This document shows positions 42,205 to 51,337 of a stretch of DNA of 64,000 nucleotides, in pieces. The number at the start of each line of letters is the position of its first letter. Position 1 is the stretch's first letter. Below the pieces are notes generated by a model. That model was not told the origin of the DNA and searched no databases. It saw nothing but the letters and a program-made list of their open reading frames with translations. A program made the translations under genes and the position numbers. Source of the stretch: Asanoa sp040654855 (GTDB lineage: Bacteria; Actinomycetota; Actinomycetes; Mycobacteriales; Micromonosporaceae); NCBI RefSeq assembly GCF_040654855.1, contig NZ_JBFAIU010000003.1, positions 12,069 to 76,068 on the forward strand, read 5' to 3'.

Positions 42205-43230
42205 TCAGCGCGTGATGGGGCCGGTGCTGGCTCGGGAGACCAGGGCCGGTGACACCCGGGGAATCGCCTCGCCCGCCAGGTCGGGTGGTGCGTCGAGGAG
42301 GTCCAGCAGCATCGCCAGGCAGCGGCGGCCGACCTCGTCGAAGTCCTGCCGGATCGTGGTCAGCGGCGGCGACATGAACTCCGCCTCGGGGATGTCGTCG
42401 AAGCCGACCACGCTCACGTCGTCGGGCACGCGGACGCCGCGCTCGTGAAACGCCCGTAGCAGACCCAGCGCCTGCTGGTCGTTGGCGCAGAACACCGCGG
42501 TCACGCGCGGGTCGCCGGCCAGCCGGAGGCCGGCCTCGTAGCCCGAGCGCGCGCTCCAGTCGCCGTCGATCACCGGCGGCACGGCGGCGCCGGCCTCCTC
42601 CAGGGTCGACCGCCACGCCGACTCGCGGTCGCGCGCCTCGAGCCAGTTCTGCGGGCCGCGGACGTGCCGGACCGTCTCGTGGCCGAGCTCGAGCAGGTGC
42701 CGCACGGCCAGGCGGGCGCCGGCGACCTGGTCGACCGAGATGGCCGGCAGCGCGCCGCTGGTGCCGGCCTCCACGACCACGGCGGGGATGCCGGTCGGCA
42801 GCGACCGCAGCGCGGCGGCCGCGTTGGTGAACGGCGCGATGATGACGACGCCGGCCACGGACTGCTCGGCCAGCGCGCTCAGCGCGTCGCCGACGCCGTC
42901 GTGGTCGAGCTGCTCGAGCGTCACGATGCTGACGCCGTAGCCCGCGGCCCGGGCCGCCCGCTCGACGCCGAGCAGGGTGGCCGCCGGTCCATAGAGGATG
43001 GTGTCGAAGCTGACGACGCCCAGCACCCGCGAGCGGCGGCCGGCCAGGCCGCGGGCCAGCGCGTTGGGGCGGTAGTTGAGCTGACGGACCGCGGTCAGCA
43101 CGCGTTCGCGGGTCTCGGTGCGGACGCTCGGATGTCCATTGAGGACGCGCGAGACGGTCTGGTGCGAGACGCCGGCCAGTCGGGCGACGTCGATCATCAC
43201 CGCCGGTCGCGGCGGAGACGGCTGATCCAT
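42205..43230 (-). CDS. LacI-family regulator of the arabinose operon
   Basis: 341 residues. Helix-turn-helix and hinge (MIDVARLAGVSHQTVSRVLN, RPNALARGLAG) followed by the sugar-binding domain (GVVSFDTILYG, AVFCANDQQALGL, VVGFDDIPEAEF). It diverges from the furanose transporter and araBA genes; two copies of a TGTnAnCGCTAACA-type site lie between them. It probably plays the part of AraR, releasing DNA when L-arabinose or a derivative is present. Confidence 0.9.
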   Translation of the reverse strand: MDQPSPPRPAVMIDVARLAGVSHQTVSRVLNGHPSVRTETRERVLTAVRQLNYRPNALARGLAGRRSRVLGVVSFDTILYGPAATLLGVERAARAAGYGVSIVTLEQLDHDGVGDALSALAEQSVAGVVIIAPFTNAAAALRSLPTGIPAVVVEAGTSGALPAISVDQVAGARLAVRHLLELGHETVRHVRGPQNWLEARDRESAWRSTLEEAGAAVPPVIDGDWSARSGYEAGLRLAGDPRVTAVFCANDQQALGLLRAFHERGVRVPDDVSVVGFDDIPEAEFMSPPLTTIRQDFDEVGRRCLAMLLDLLDAPPDLAGEAIPRVSPALVSRASTGPITR

Positions 43231-43279
43231 GGCAACTCCTCGGCCGACACTCTACCCGCCTTGTCGATCATAACGTTGC

Positions 43280-43293
43280 TGTGAACGCTAACA
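43280..43293. promoter_or_regulatory. LacI/AraR operator O1
   Basis: TGTGAACGCTAACA, a near palindrome matching 12 of 14 positions of the ideal TGTTAGCGCTAACA. It shares GAACGCTAACA with a second site 45 bp downstream. Confidence 0.7.
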
Positions 43294-43324
43294 ATCGTCC
43301 TTTCGGAGCTATTGACGTCGATTA

Positions 43325-43338
43325 TGAGAACGCTAACA
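43325..43338. promoter_or_regulatory. LacI/AraR operator O2
   Basis: TGAGAACGCTAACA, sharing 11 identical bases with O1. Centre-to-centre distance is 45 bp, about four helical turns, so one tetramer or two dimers could hold both. It lies 45 bp before the first transporter gene. Confidence 0.7.
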
Positions 43339-43382
43339 TTCACGCAACACGCGAGCCATCGACGTACGTGAGGAGGAAAGCC

Positions 43383-44384
43383 GTGCTCAGAAAGGTGTCC
43401 GCGGTAGTGCTCGGTGGCGTGCTCGTCGCAGCCACGCTGGCCGCCTGTGGCGGCCAGGATCGGGATGGCGGCAGCGGTACCGGGTCCGGGGCCGGCAAAG
43501 ACGACGGCCAGATCGTCATGGGTTTCTCGCAGGTCGGCGCCGAGAGCGGCTGGCGCACGGCCAACACGAAGTCCGTGCAGGAGGCCGCCGAGGCGGCCGG
43601 CATCAAACTCCAGTTCTCCGACGCGCAGCAGAAGCAGGAAAACCAGATCAAGGCCATCCGGAGCTTCATCTCGCAGAAGGTGGACGTCATCGCCTTCTCG
43701 CCGGTGGTCGAGTCCGGCTGGGACACCGTCCTCAAGGAGGCCAAGGACGCCGGCATCCCGGTGATCCTGACCGACCGGGCGGTTGACTCACCCGATAAGA
43801 CGCTCTACAAGACGTTTATCGGCTCCGACTTCGTGCTGGAGGGCAAGAAGGCCGGCGAGTGGGTCAAGCAGGAGTTCGGCAGCGCGAGCGGGACCGTCAA
43901 CATGGTGGAACTGCAGGGCAACACCGGTGCGGCGCCGGCCATCGACCGCAAGGAGGGCTTCGAGTCGGTGATCGGCTCGGACCCGAAGTTCAAGATGCTC
44001 GCCTCACAGCCGGGTGACTTCACCCGGGTGAAGGGCAAGGAGGTCATGGAGGCCTTCCTGCGGGCCAACCCCAAGATCGACCTGCTCTACGCGCACAACG
44101 ACGACATGGGTCTCGGCGCCATCGAGGCGATCGAGGCGGCCGGCAAGAAGCCAGGCACCGACATCAAGATCGTGACTGTCGACGCGGTGAAGGACGGCAT
44201 GCAGGCCCTCGCCGACGGCAAGATCAACTTTATTGTCGAGTGCAGCCCGCTGCTCGGCCCACAGCTCATGGACCTGGCCAAGAAGGTGGTCGCCGGTGAG
44301 ACGGTGCCCGAACGGGTGCTGACCGAGGAGACCACGTTCACGCAGGAGCAGGCCAAGACGGAGCTGCCCAACCGCAAGTACTGA
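43383..44384 (+). CDS. Furanose ABC transporter binding lipoprotein (YtfQ-like)
   Basis: 333 residues from GTG 43383 with AGGAGG 6 bp upstream. Lipobox ATLAAC, then a periplasmic-binding type I domain: QIVMGFSQVGAESGWRTANTK at the start of the mature part is the hallmark of YtfQ-type galactofuranose/arabinofuranose binders (here 20 residues are quoted as shorter parts: GFSQVGAESGWR). DLLYAHNDDMGLGAIEA follows. With araBA downstream, L-arabinose in furanose form is the likely ligand. Confidence 0.88.
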   Translation: MLRKVSAVVLGGVLVAATLAACGGQDRDGGSGTGSGAGKDDGQIVMGFSQVGAESGWRTANTKSVQEAAEAAGIKLQFSDAQQKQENQIKAIRSFISQKVDVIAFSPVVESGWDTVLKEAKDAGIPVILTDRAVDSPDKTLYKTFIGSDFVLEGKKAGEWVKQEFGSASGTVNMVELQGNTGAAPAIDRKEGFESVIGSDPKFKMLASQPGDFTRVKGKEVMEAFLRANPKIDLLYAHNDDMGLGAIEAIEAAGKKPGTDIKIVTVDAVKDGMQALADGKINFIVECSPLLGPQLMDLAKKVVAGETVPERVLTEETTFTQEQAKTELPNRKY

Positions 44385-44391
44385 CAACGGT

Positions 44392-44420
44392 GTGGCCCCG
44401 GTTCCACAGACCGGGGCCAC
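44392..44420 (+). terminator. Intra-operon stem-loop after the binding-protein gene
   Basis: Perfect 11-bp stem (GTGGCCCCGGT with its complement, 44410-44420) and 7-base loop, starting 8 bp after the stop codon and 28 bp before the ATPase start. It matches in placement the hairpin of the first sugar transporter operon and should raise binding protein over membrane components. Confidence 0.7.
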
Positions 44421-44448
44421 CCCTTCCCGTAACAGCCAGGAGAGGGCC

Positions 44449-45975
44449 ATGTCGGAAAGGGAGCCGGTGCTCGTCATGCGGGGCATCGGCAAGCGGTTCC
44501 CGGGCGTCGTCGCGCTCGACGGCGTCGACCTGAGGTTGTTCCCGGGCGAGGTGCACGCCCTGATGGGCGAGAACGGCGCGGGCAAGTCCACCCTGATCAA
44601 AGTGCTCACCGGCGCCTACCACCACGACCAGGGCGACATCACGCTCGGCGGCGAGCCGGTCGCGTTCGCCGGGCCGCACCAGGCCCAGCAGGCCGGCATC
44701 AGCACCGTCTACCAGGAGATCAACCTCTGCCCCAACCTGTCCGTGGCCGAGAACGTGCTGATCGGGCGCGCGCCGACCCGGTTCGGCCGGATCCGCTGGT
44801 CGGCGATGCGGCGCCGGGCCGAGGAGCTGCTCGCCCGGCTCCAGCTCTCCATCGACGTCGGTTCGGACCTGGGTGCCCATTCGATCGCCGTACAACAGAT
44901 GGTCGCCATCGCCCGTGCCCTTGACGTCGACGCCAAGGTGCTCGTGCTCGACGAGCCCACGTCGAGCCTCGACGCGTCCGAGGTGGACCAGCTCTTCCGG
45001 GTCATGCGCGGGCTCAAGGACGACGGCATCGCCATCCTGTTCGTCACCCACTTCCTCGACCAGGTGTACGAGATCGCGGACCGGATGACGGTGTTGCGCA
45101 ACGGCCGGCGGGTCGGCGAGTACCGCACCGCCGAGCTGAGCCAGCTCGACCTGGTCGCCGCGATGATCGGCAAGGAGCTGGCCGCGCTCGAGGACATCGA
45201 GGAGGCGCCGCGCCGCGAGGTCGCCGCGCTGGAGCGGGGCACGCCGGTGGTCGGCGCCGACGGGCTCGGCCGCACCGGCGCGATCGCGCCGTTCTCGCTC
45301 GGCATACACAAGGGCGAGGTGGTCGGCCTCGCCGGCCTGCTCGGCTCGGGCCGCACCGAGATCGCCCGGCTGCTGTTCGGCGCGGACAAGGCCGACGCGG
45401 GCCAGATCACGGTGGACGGCAAGCCCGTCACGTTCCGCGGCCCGCAGACGGCGATGCGGCACGGGATCGCGTACTGCCCGGAGAACCGGCGCACCGACGG
45501 CCTGGTCGAGGAGCTGACCGTACGCGAGAACATCGTGCTCGCCCTGCAGGCCGCCCGCGGCTGGGCCCGTCCGGTGCCCCGCGGCCGCCAGGACGAGCTG
45601 GTCGCGCGCTACGTCAAGGCGCTCGACATCCGGCCGGCGGATCCGGAGATGCCGGTCCGCAACCTCAGCGGCGGCAACCAGCAGAAGGTGCTGCTGGCCC
45701 GCTGGCTGATCACGGAGCCCCGCGTGATGATCCTCGACGAGCCGACCCGCGGCATCGACGTCGGCGCCAAGGCCGAGATCCAGCGGCTCGTGGTCGAGCT
45801 GTCCGACGGCGGCATGGCGGTGCTGTTCATCTCCGCCGAGCTGGAAGAGGTGCTGCGGCTCAGCCACAAGGTCGCCGTGCTGCGCGACCGCCGGCTGGTC
45901 ACCGAGCTCGAGAACACCGACGGCCTGGATATCGACCGGGTGATGGCCGCGATCGCGAGTGGAGGCGCGGCATGA
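44449..45975 (+). CDS. Sugar ABC transporter ATPase, duplicated (YtfR-like)
   Basis: 508 residues with two ABC domains in tandem. First domain: Walker A GENGAGKST, a degenerate signature around AHSIAVQQMVAIARAL, Walker B VLVLDEPTSSLD. Second: degenerate Walker A GLLGSGRTE, intact signature LSGGNQQKV and Walker B VMILDEPTRGID. This pattern (one consensus and one degenerate site) is normal for the CUT2 family. Ends in an ATGA overlap with the next permease. Confidence 0.92.
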   Translation: MSEREPVLVMRGIGKRFPGVVALDGVDLRLFPGEVHALMGENGAGKSTLIKVLTGAYHHDQGDITLGGEPVAFAGPHQAQQAGISTVYQEINLCPNLSVAENVLIGRAPTRFGRIRWSAMRRRAEELLARLQLSIDVGSDLGAHSIAVQQMVAIARALDVDAKVLVLDEPTSSLDASEVDQLFRVMRGLKDDGIAILFVTHFLDQVYEIADRMTVLRNGRRVGEYRTAELSQLDLVAAMIGKELAALEDIEEAPRREVAALERGTPVVGADGLGRTGAIAPFSLGIHKGEVVGLAGLLGSGRTEIARLLFGADKADAGQITVDGKPVTFRGPQTAMRHGIAYCPENRRTDGLVEELTVRENIVLALQAARGWARPVPRGRQDELVARYVKALDIRPADPEMPVRNLSGGNQQKVLLARWLITEPRVMILDEPTRGIDVGAKAEIQRLVVELSDGGMAVLFISAELEEVLRLSHKVAVLRDRRLVTELENTDGLDIDRVMAAIASGGAA

Positions 45976-46985
45976 CGACGACCGTTCTCCGACACCGGCT
46001 GTTCTGGCCCGTCGCGATGCTGGTCGCGCTGCTGGTCAGCAACCTGTTCTTCACGCCCGACTTCTTCGCCGTCGAGCTCCGCGACGGGCACTTCTACGGC
46101 AGCCTCTTCGACATCCTCCGGCAGGGCGCGCCGCTGCTCCTCGTCGCGCTCGGCATGACGCTGGTCATCGCGACCGGCGGCATCGACCTGTCGGTGGGCG
46201 CCGTGGTGGCCATCTCGGGAGCGCTGGCCTGTCAGCAGATCAGCGGCCTCGCCGACCAGGGTGCGGTCGGCGGTGTCCTGTTCGCGGTGGCACTGGCCCT
46301 GCTGCTCTGCGCGGGGCTGGGACTGTGGAACGGCTTCCTGGTGGGCGTCGTCGGCATCCAACCGATCATCGCGACGCTGATCCTGATGATCGCCGGCCGT
46401 GGCGTCGCGCAGCTGATCACCGACGGCCAGATCATCAACGTCAACTCGCCGCCGTACAAGGCGATCGCCACGGGCTTCCTCGTGGCCATCCCGGTGCCGA
46501 TCATCATCGCCGCCGCGCTGGTGGCGGCCGTCGCACTGGTCACCCGGCGCAGTGCGTTCGGCATGTTGCTCGAGTCGGTGGGCGGCAACGCCGGTGCGAG
46601 CCGGTTGGCCGGCATCCGGTCCCGACGGTTGATCATCATCGCGTACGTGGCCTGCGCGCTCTGTGCCGGCGTGGCCGGGCTGATGGTCAGCTCGACCGTC
46701 TCCAGCGCGGACGGCAACAACGCCGGCTCGCTGATCGAGCTCGACGCGATCCTCGCGGTCGTGATCGGCGGCACCTCGCTGCTCGGCGGGCGCTTCTCGA
46801 TCGCCGGCACGGTCATCGGCGCGGTGCTGATCAAGACGCTGGACACGACGGTCTACACGATCGGCATCCCGCCCGAGGTCACCCTCCTGTTCAAGGCGGT
46901 GGTCGTGGTGATCCTCTGCCTCGTGCAGGCGCCCGCCTTCCGCGCCCGGTTCACCCGTCGCCAGCCAGCGGAGGTGTCGGCATGA
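45972..46985 (+). CDS. Sugar ABC transporter permease (YtfT-like)
   Basis: 337 residues, eight or more membrane helices. The CUT2 permease motif IATGGIDLSVGAVVAISGAL is present (as GGIDLSVGA), and DAILAVVIGGTSLLGG near the C-terminus. Starts inside the ATPase stop (ATGA) and ends in a second ATGA overlap with the YjfF-like permease, so the three are tightly coupled. Confidence 0.9.
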   Translation: MTTTVLRHRLFWPVAMLVALLVSNLFFTPDFFAVELRDGHFYGSLFDILRQGAPLLLVALGMTLVIATGGIDLSVGAVVAISGALACQQISGLADQGAVGGVLFAVALALLLCAGLGLWNGFLVGVVGIQPIIATLILMIAGRGVAQLITDGQIINVNSPPYKAIATGFLVAIPVPIIIAAALVAAVALVTRRSAFGMLLESVGGNAGASRLAGIRSRRLIIIAYVACALCAGVAGLMVSSTVSSADGNNAGSLIELDAILAVVIGGTSLLGGRFSIAGTVIGAVLIKTLDTTVYTIGIPPEVTLLFKAVVVVILCLVQAPAFRARFTRRQPAEVSA

Positions 46986-47995
46986 TGGATCTCGATACCC
47001 GGTTGCCGACCGAGCAGCCACCCGTCGCGGCCCGGGTGCGCCGGTTCGCGCTGCGCCACAAGTACCTGCCGGTCACCGCGACGGCCGTGCTCATCTCGCT
47101 GATGTACGGCCTCGGCGTCATCAACTACAGCGGCTTCAGCGACACCCAGATCGTGCTCAACATCTTCATCGACAACGCGTTCCTGCTCGTGGTCGCGGTC
47201 GGCATGACTTTCGTGATCCTGACCGGTGGCATCGACCTGTCCGTCGGGGCGGTGGTCGCGCTGACCACGATGGTGGTCGCGCTGCTGCTCGAAAACGGCT
47301 GGCCGGCGGCCGTCGTGCTGCCGGTCGCGCTGCTGATGGGCGCGACGATCGGGCTCGGGATGGGCCTGATGATCCACTACTTCGAGGTGCAGCCGTTCAT
47401 CGCGACGCTGGCGGGCATGTTCCTCGCCCGCGGGCTCTGCTACGTGATCAGCACCGAGTCGATCGGCATCGACGACCCGTTCTGGGAGCGGGTCGCCAAC
47501 GCCCAGATCTGGTTCGGCGGCTGGTTCATCACGATCAGCGTGCTGGTCGCGCTCGTCGTCGTGCTGATCGCGGCGTACGTGCTGGCGTACACGAAGTTCG
47601 GTCGTGACGTCTACGCGGTCGGCGGCAACCCGCAGTCGGCGATGCTGATGGGTCTGCGGGTGGGCCGCACCCGGATCGCCGTCTACACGATCAGCGGGCT
47701 CTGCTCGGGCCTGGGCGGGGTGCTGCTCAGCTTCTACATGCTGTCCGGCTACGGGCTGCACGCCTCCGGCATGGAGCTGGACGCGATCGCCGCGGTGGTC
47801 ATCGGCGGCACGCTGCTCACCGGCGGCTCCGGCTATCTGCTCGGCACCGTCCTGGGCGTGCTGGTGCTCGGCCTGATCCAGACGATCATCACGTTCCAGG
47901 GTGATCTGAGCTCCTGGTGGACGAAGATCTTTATCGGACTGTTCCTGTTCGTCTTCATCGTCCTGCAGCGCGCCGTAACCCGGCGTCGCCGCTGA
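46982..47995 (+). CDS. yjfF: Furanose ABC transporter permease (YjfF-like)
   Basis: 337 residues from ATG 46982 (an ATG at 46985 follows directly). CUT2 permease with LTGGIDLSVGAVVAL and DAIAAVVIGGTLLTGGSGY. The presence of two distinct permeases plus one double ATPase is the arrangement of the E. coli galactofuranose importer YtfQRT-YjfF. Context points to arabinofuranose here. Confidence 0.88.
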   Translation: MMDLDTRLPTEQPPVAARVRRFALRHKYLPVTATAVLISLMYGLGVINYSGFSDTQIVLNIFIDNAFLLVVAVGMTFVILTGGIDLSVGAVVALTTMVVALLLENGWPAAVVLPVALLMGATIGLGMGLMIHYFEVQPFIATLAGMFLARGLCYVISTESIGIDDPFWERVANAQIWFGGWFITISVLVALVVVLIAAYVLAYTKFGRDVYAVGGNPQSAMLMGLRVGRTRIAVYTISGLCSGLGGVLLSFYMLSGYGLHASGMELDAIAAVVIGGTLLTGGSGYLLGTVLGVLVLGLIQTIITFQGDLSSWWTKIFIGLFLFVFIVLQRAVTRRRR

Positions 47996-48006
47996 GGGGT
48001 GGGCCC

Positions 48007-49650
48007 ATGGCCGCGCATGTGATCGGGATCGACTTCGGCACGCTCTCGGGTCGGGCCGTCGTGGTCCGGGTGTCCGACGGCGCCGAGGTCGGTTCCGCGG
48101 TGCACGAGTACGCGCACGGCGCCGTCGAGCGCGCCCTGCCTGGCACCGGGCGGCCGCTTCCGCCGAGCTGGGCCCTGCAGGTGCCGCAGGACTGGCGCGA
48201 CGTGGTGCGTGAGGCGGTGCCCAAGGCGCTCGCGGCCGCCGACGTCCCCGCCTCGGACGTCGTCGGCATCGGCACCGACTTCACCGCCTGCACGGTGCTG
48301 CCGACGCTGGCCGACGGCACCCCGCTCTGCGAGCTCGACGGCCTGGCGGACCGGCCGCACGCGTACCCGAAACTCTGGAAGCACCACGCCGCACAGGGCC
48401 AGGCCGACCGGATCAACGCGGTGGCCGAGGCGCGCGGCGAGCCGTGGCTGCGCCGCTACGGCGGCCGGATCTCGTCAGAGTGGCAGTTCGCCAAGGGCCT
48501 GCAGGTGCTCGACGAGGACCCGGAGCTCTACGACCGCGCCGAGCGCTGGATCGAGGCGGCCGACTGGATCGTCTGGGAGCTGTGCGGTGCGGAGACGCGC
48601 AACGTGTGCACCGCGGGCTACAAGGGGATCCACCAGGACGACTCCTATCCTTCGCGCGACTACCTCGCCGCGCTCGACCCGCGGTTCGCCGACTTCGTCG
48701 ACAAGCTGCGGCATCCACTGTCCCCATTGGGTGGTCGGGCCGGCTCGCTGACCGCGCGCGCGGCCGCGCTCACCGGCCTGCCCGAGGGCATCGCGGTCGC
48801 CGTCGGCAACGTCGACGCGCACGTCACCGCGCCGGCCGCCCGGGCCGTCGAGCCCGGCCAGCTCGTCGCCATCATGGGCACCTCCACCTGCCACGTGCTC
48901 TCCAGCGACCAGCTCGCCGAGGTGCCCGGGATGTGCGGGGTGGTGGCCGACGGGATCGTCTCCGGGCTGTGGGGCTACGAGGCCGGCCAGAGCGGCGTCG
49001 GCGACATCTTCGCGTGGTTCGCGTCGACCTCGGTGCCACCGTCCTATCTGGACGACGCCGCGGCCGCGGGGCGGGACATCCACGAGCACCTGAGCGCGCT
49101 GGCGGCCGCGCAGCCGGTGGGCGCACACGGCCTGGTCGCGCTCGACTGGCACAGCGGCAACCGGTCGGTGCTGGTCGACCACGCGCTCTCCGGCGTGATC
49201 CTCGGCCAGACGCTGGCCACCCGGCCGGAGGAGCAGTACCGCGCGCTCGTCGAGGCGACCGCGTACGGCACCCGGATGATCATCGAGACGTTCGAGGCGG
49301 CCGGCGTGCCGGTCACCGAGGTGGTCGCGGCGGGCGGGCTGCTCAAGAACGCGTTCCTCATGCAGGTGTACGCCGACGTGCTGCGCCGCCCGATCGCGGT
49401 GATCGGCTCGGCGCAGGGCCCCGCGCTGGGCTCGGCGATCCACGCCGCGGTCGCCGCCGGGCACTACACCGACGTCCGCACCGCGGCGGCCGTGATGGGC
49501 AGCCGGGGTCCGGCGGTCTACCGGCCCGATGCCGAGCGCGCCGACGCGTACGACCCGATCTATGCCGACTACCGCGAGTTGCACGACCACTTCGGGCGCG
49601 GGGCCTCGAACGTGTTGCACCGTCTGCACGCCCGCCGCGCGGGCGCTTGA
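48007..49650 (+). CDS. araB: Ribulokinase
   Basis: 547 residues from ATG 48007. FGGY-type sugar kinase: phosphorylates L-ribulose to L-ribulose 5-phosphate. Seen are the ATP-fold start VIGIDFGTLSGRAVVV, TDFTACTVLP, SSEWQFAKGLQVL, IMGTSTCHVL and VAAGGLLKNAFLMQ, all typical of AraB. It is separated by 11 bp from the transporter and by 17 bp from araA. Confidence 0.93.
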   Translation: MAAHVIGIDFGTLSGRAVVVRVSDGAEVGSAVHEYAHGAVERALPGTGRPLPPSWALQVPQDWRDVVREAVPKALAAADVPASDVVGIGTDFTACTVLPTLADGTPLCELDGLADRPHAYPKLWKHHAAQGQADRINAVAEARGEPWLRRYGGRISSEWQFAKGLQVLDEDPELYDRAERWIEAADWIVWELCGAETRNVCTAGYKGIHQDDSYPSRDYLAALDPRFADFVDKLRHPLSPLGGRAGSLTARAAALTGLPEGIAVAVGNVDAHVTAPAARAVEPGQLVAIMGTSTCHVLSSDQLAEVPGMCGVVADGIVSGLWGYEAGQSGVGDIFAWFASTSVPPSYLDDAAAAGRDIHEHLSALAAAQPVGAHGLVALDWHSGNRSVLVDHALSGVILGQTLATRPEEQYRALVEATAYGTRMIIETFEAAGVPVTEVVAAGGLLKNAFLMQVYADVLRRPIAVIGSAQGPALGSAIHAAVAAGHYTDVRTAAAVMGSRGPAVYRPDAERADAYDPIYADYRELHDHFGRGASNVLHRLHARRAGA

Positions 49651-49667
49651 CCGCAGGGAGGACGGAC

Positions 49668-51158
49668 ATGAGCCGTTTGTGGTTCCTCACAGGTAGCCAG
49701 GAGCTCTACGGCGCGGACACGCTGCGCCAGGTCGCCGCGCAGTCGCAGGAGATCGCGGCCGTCCTCGACGCCTCGGCCGACGTGCCGGCCGCCGTCGAAT
49801 GGCAGCCCGTGCTCACCTCGTCGGACGCCATCCTGCGCTGCTGCCGGGCCGCGGCCAGCACGGAGGGCGTGATCGGGGTGATCGCCTGGATGCACACGTT
49901 CTCGCCGGCCAAGATGTGGATCGCCGGGCTGGACGCGCTCGACGTGCCGCTGCTGCACCTGCACACGCAGTCCAATGTGGCCTTGCCGTGGGCCGACATC
50001 GACATGGACTTCATGAACCTCAACCAGGCGGCGCACGGCGACCGCGAGTTCGGCTACGTGCAGACCCGCCTCGGCGTGCCGCGCAAGACGGTGGCCGGGC
50101 ACGTCAGCGACCCGCGGGTGACCGCCCGGATCGGCGGATGGACGCGGGCCGCGCTGGGCCGGGCGGAGATGCGGTCGCTGCGGCTGGCCCGGTTCGGCGA
50201 CAACATGCGCGACGTGGCCGTCACCGAAGGCGACAAGGTCGAGGCCCAGCTGCACTTCGGGGTGTCGGTCAACACGTACGGCGTGACGGAGCTGGCCGCC
50301 GCCGTCGACGACGCGACGGACTCTGATGTGGACAAGCTCGTCACGGAGTACGACCAGGTCTACGCGCTGTCCCCGGAGCTGCGGCCCGGCGGTGAACGAC
50401 ACGAGTCGCTCCGCTACGCCGGCCGGATCGAGCTGGGCCTGCGTTCCTTCCTCACCGACGGCGGCTTTCGGGCGTTCACCACGAACTTCGAGGACCTGGG
50501 CGGGTTGCGGCAGCTGCCCGGGCTCGCGGTGCAGCGCCTGATGGCCGACGGCTACGGCTTCGGCGGCGAGGGCGACTGGAAGACCGCGGTGCTGGTCCGC
50601 ACGCTGAAGGCGATGTCGGCCGGGCTGCCCGGCGGCACCTCGTTCATGGAGGATTACACCTACGACCTGACCCCCGGCCACGAGCGCACGCTGGGCGCGC
50701 ACATGCTGGAGATCTGCCCGTCGATCGCCGGCGGCACACCGCGCGCCGAGATCCATCCGCTGTCGATCGGTGGCCGGGAGGACCCGGTCCGTCTGGTCTT
50801 CGACGCCGCACCCGGCCCGGCCGTGGTGATCGGCCTGGCGGACCTGGGCGATCGCTTCCGCCTCGTGGCCAACGAGGTCGACGTCGTGCCGGCGGACCAC
50901 CCGTTGCCGAAACTGCCCGTGGCCCGGGCGATCTGGACGCCGCGACCGGACCTGCTCACCGCGGCCGAGGCCTGGCTGACCGCGGGTGGTCCACACCACA
51001 CGGCCCTGACCCAGGCCCTCGGCGCCGCGGAACTCCACGACCTGGCCGAGCTGACGGGGACCGAACTCGCCCTTGTGGACGGCCAGACGACCGTCCGGCG
51101 CTTCGTCCAGGAACTGCGCTGGACGGCCGCGTACCACCGGCTGGCCCGGGGTCTCTGA
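49668..51158 (+). CDS. araA: L-arabinose isomerase
   Basis: 496 residues from ATG 49668 with GGGAGG upstream; E. coli AraA has 500. Converts L-arabinose to L-ribulose with a manganese-type metal. WFLTGSQELYG at the N-terminus, WMHTFSPAKMWI, LHLHTQSNVALPW and GDWKTAVLVRTLK are conserved family segments, and the metal site glutamates/histidines fall in FEDLGG and AHMLEICPS regions. Last gene of the operon; the L-ribulose-5-phosphate 4-epimerase gene araD is not in the window. Confidence 0.93.
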   Translation: MSRLWFLTGSQELYGADTLRQVAAQSQEIAAVLDASADVPAAVEWQPVLTSSDAILRCCRAAASTEGVIGVIAWMHTFSPAKMWIAGLDALDVPLLHLHTQSNVALPWADIDMDFMNLNQAAHGDREFGYVQTRLGVPRKTVAGHVSDPRVTARIGGWTRAALGRAEMRSLRLARFGDNMRDVAVTEGDKVEAQLHFGVSVNTYGVTELAAAVDDATDSDVDKLVTEYDQVYALSPELRPGGERHESLRYAGRIELGLRSFLTDGGFRAFTTNFEDLGGLRQLPGLAVQRLMADGYGFGGEGDWKTAVLVRTLKAMSAGLPGGTSFMEDYTYDLTPGHERTLGAHMLEICPSIAGGTPRAEIHPLSIGGREDPVRLVFDAAPGPAVVIGLADLGDRFRLVANEVDVVPADHPLPKLPVARAIWTPRPDLLTAAEAWLTAGGPHHTALTQALGAAELHDLAELTGTELALVDGQTTVRRFVQELRWTAAYHRLARGL

Positions 51159-51163
51159 CGCGG

Positions 51164-51337
51164 TTGGAGGTGGTCACGGCGATCGTGACCGCCAACGAGT
51201 CGATGTCGCAGTCGGCGCAGCAGCTCAGCCGGACAGTGGTGGAGCTGGTCGCGCGCGCCAAGGAACCGGTGGCGCTCCCGGCCGGCCCCGAACTGCCGGC
51301 TGCGCTGCTGCAACAGGCGCCGGCCGTCAGGGCTTGA
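51164..51337 (+). pseudogene. Possible C-terminal gene fragment, helical, chemoreceptor-like
   Basis: An open frame of 57 codons begins six bases after the araA stop (first possible start TTG 51164) and ends TGA 51335-51337. The peptide (NESMSQSAQQLSRTVVELVARAK then a Pro/Ala tail, quoted here up to 20: SMSQSAQQLSRTVVELVARA) looks like the end of an amphipathic coiled coil such as the tail of a methyl-accepting chemotaxis protein. There is no N-terminal part and no good start, so it may be a remnant left by deletion. It overlaps the end of the converging MerR gene. Weak evidence. Confidence 0.3.
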
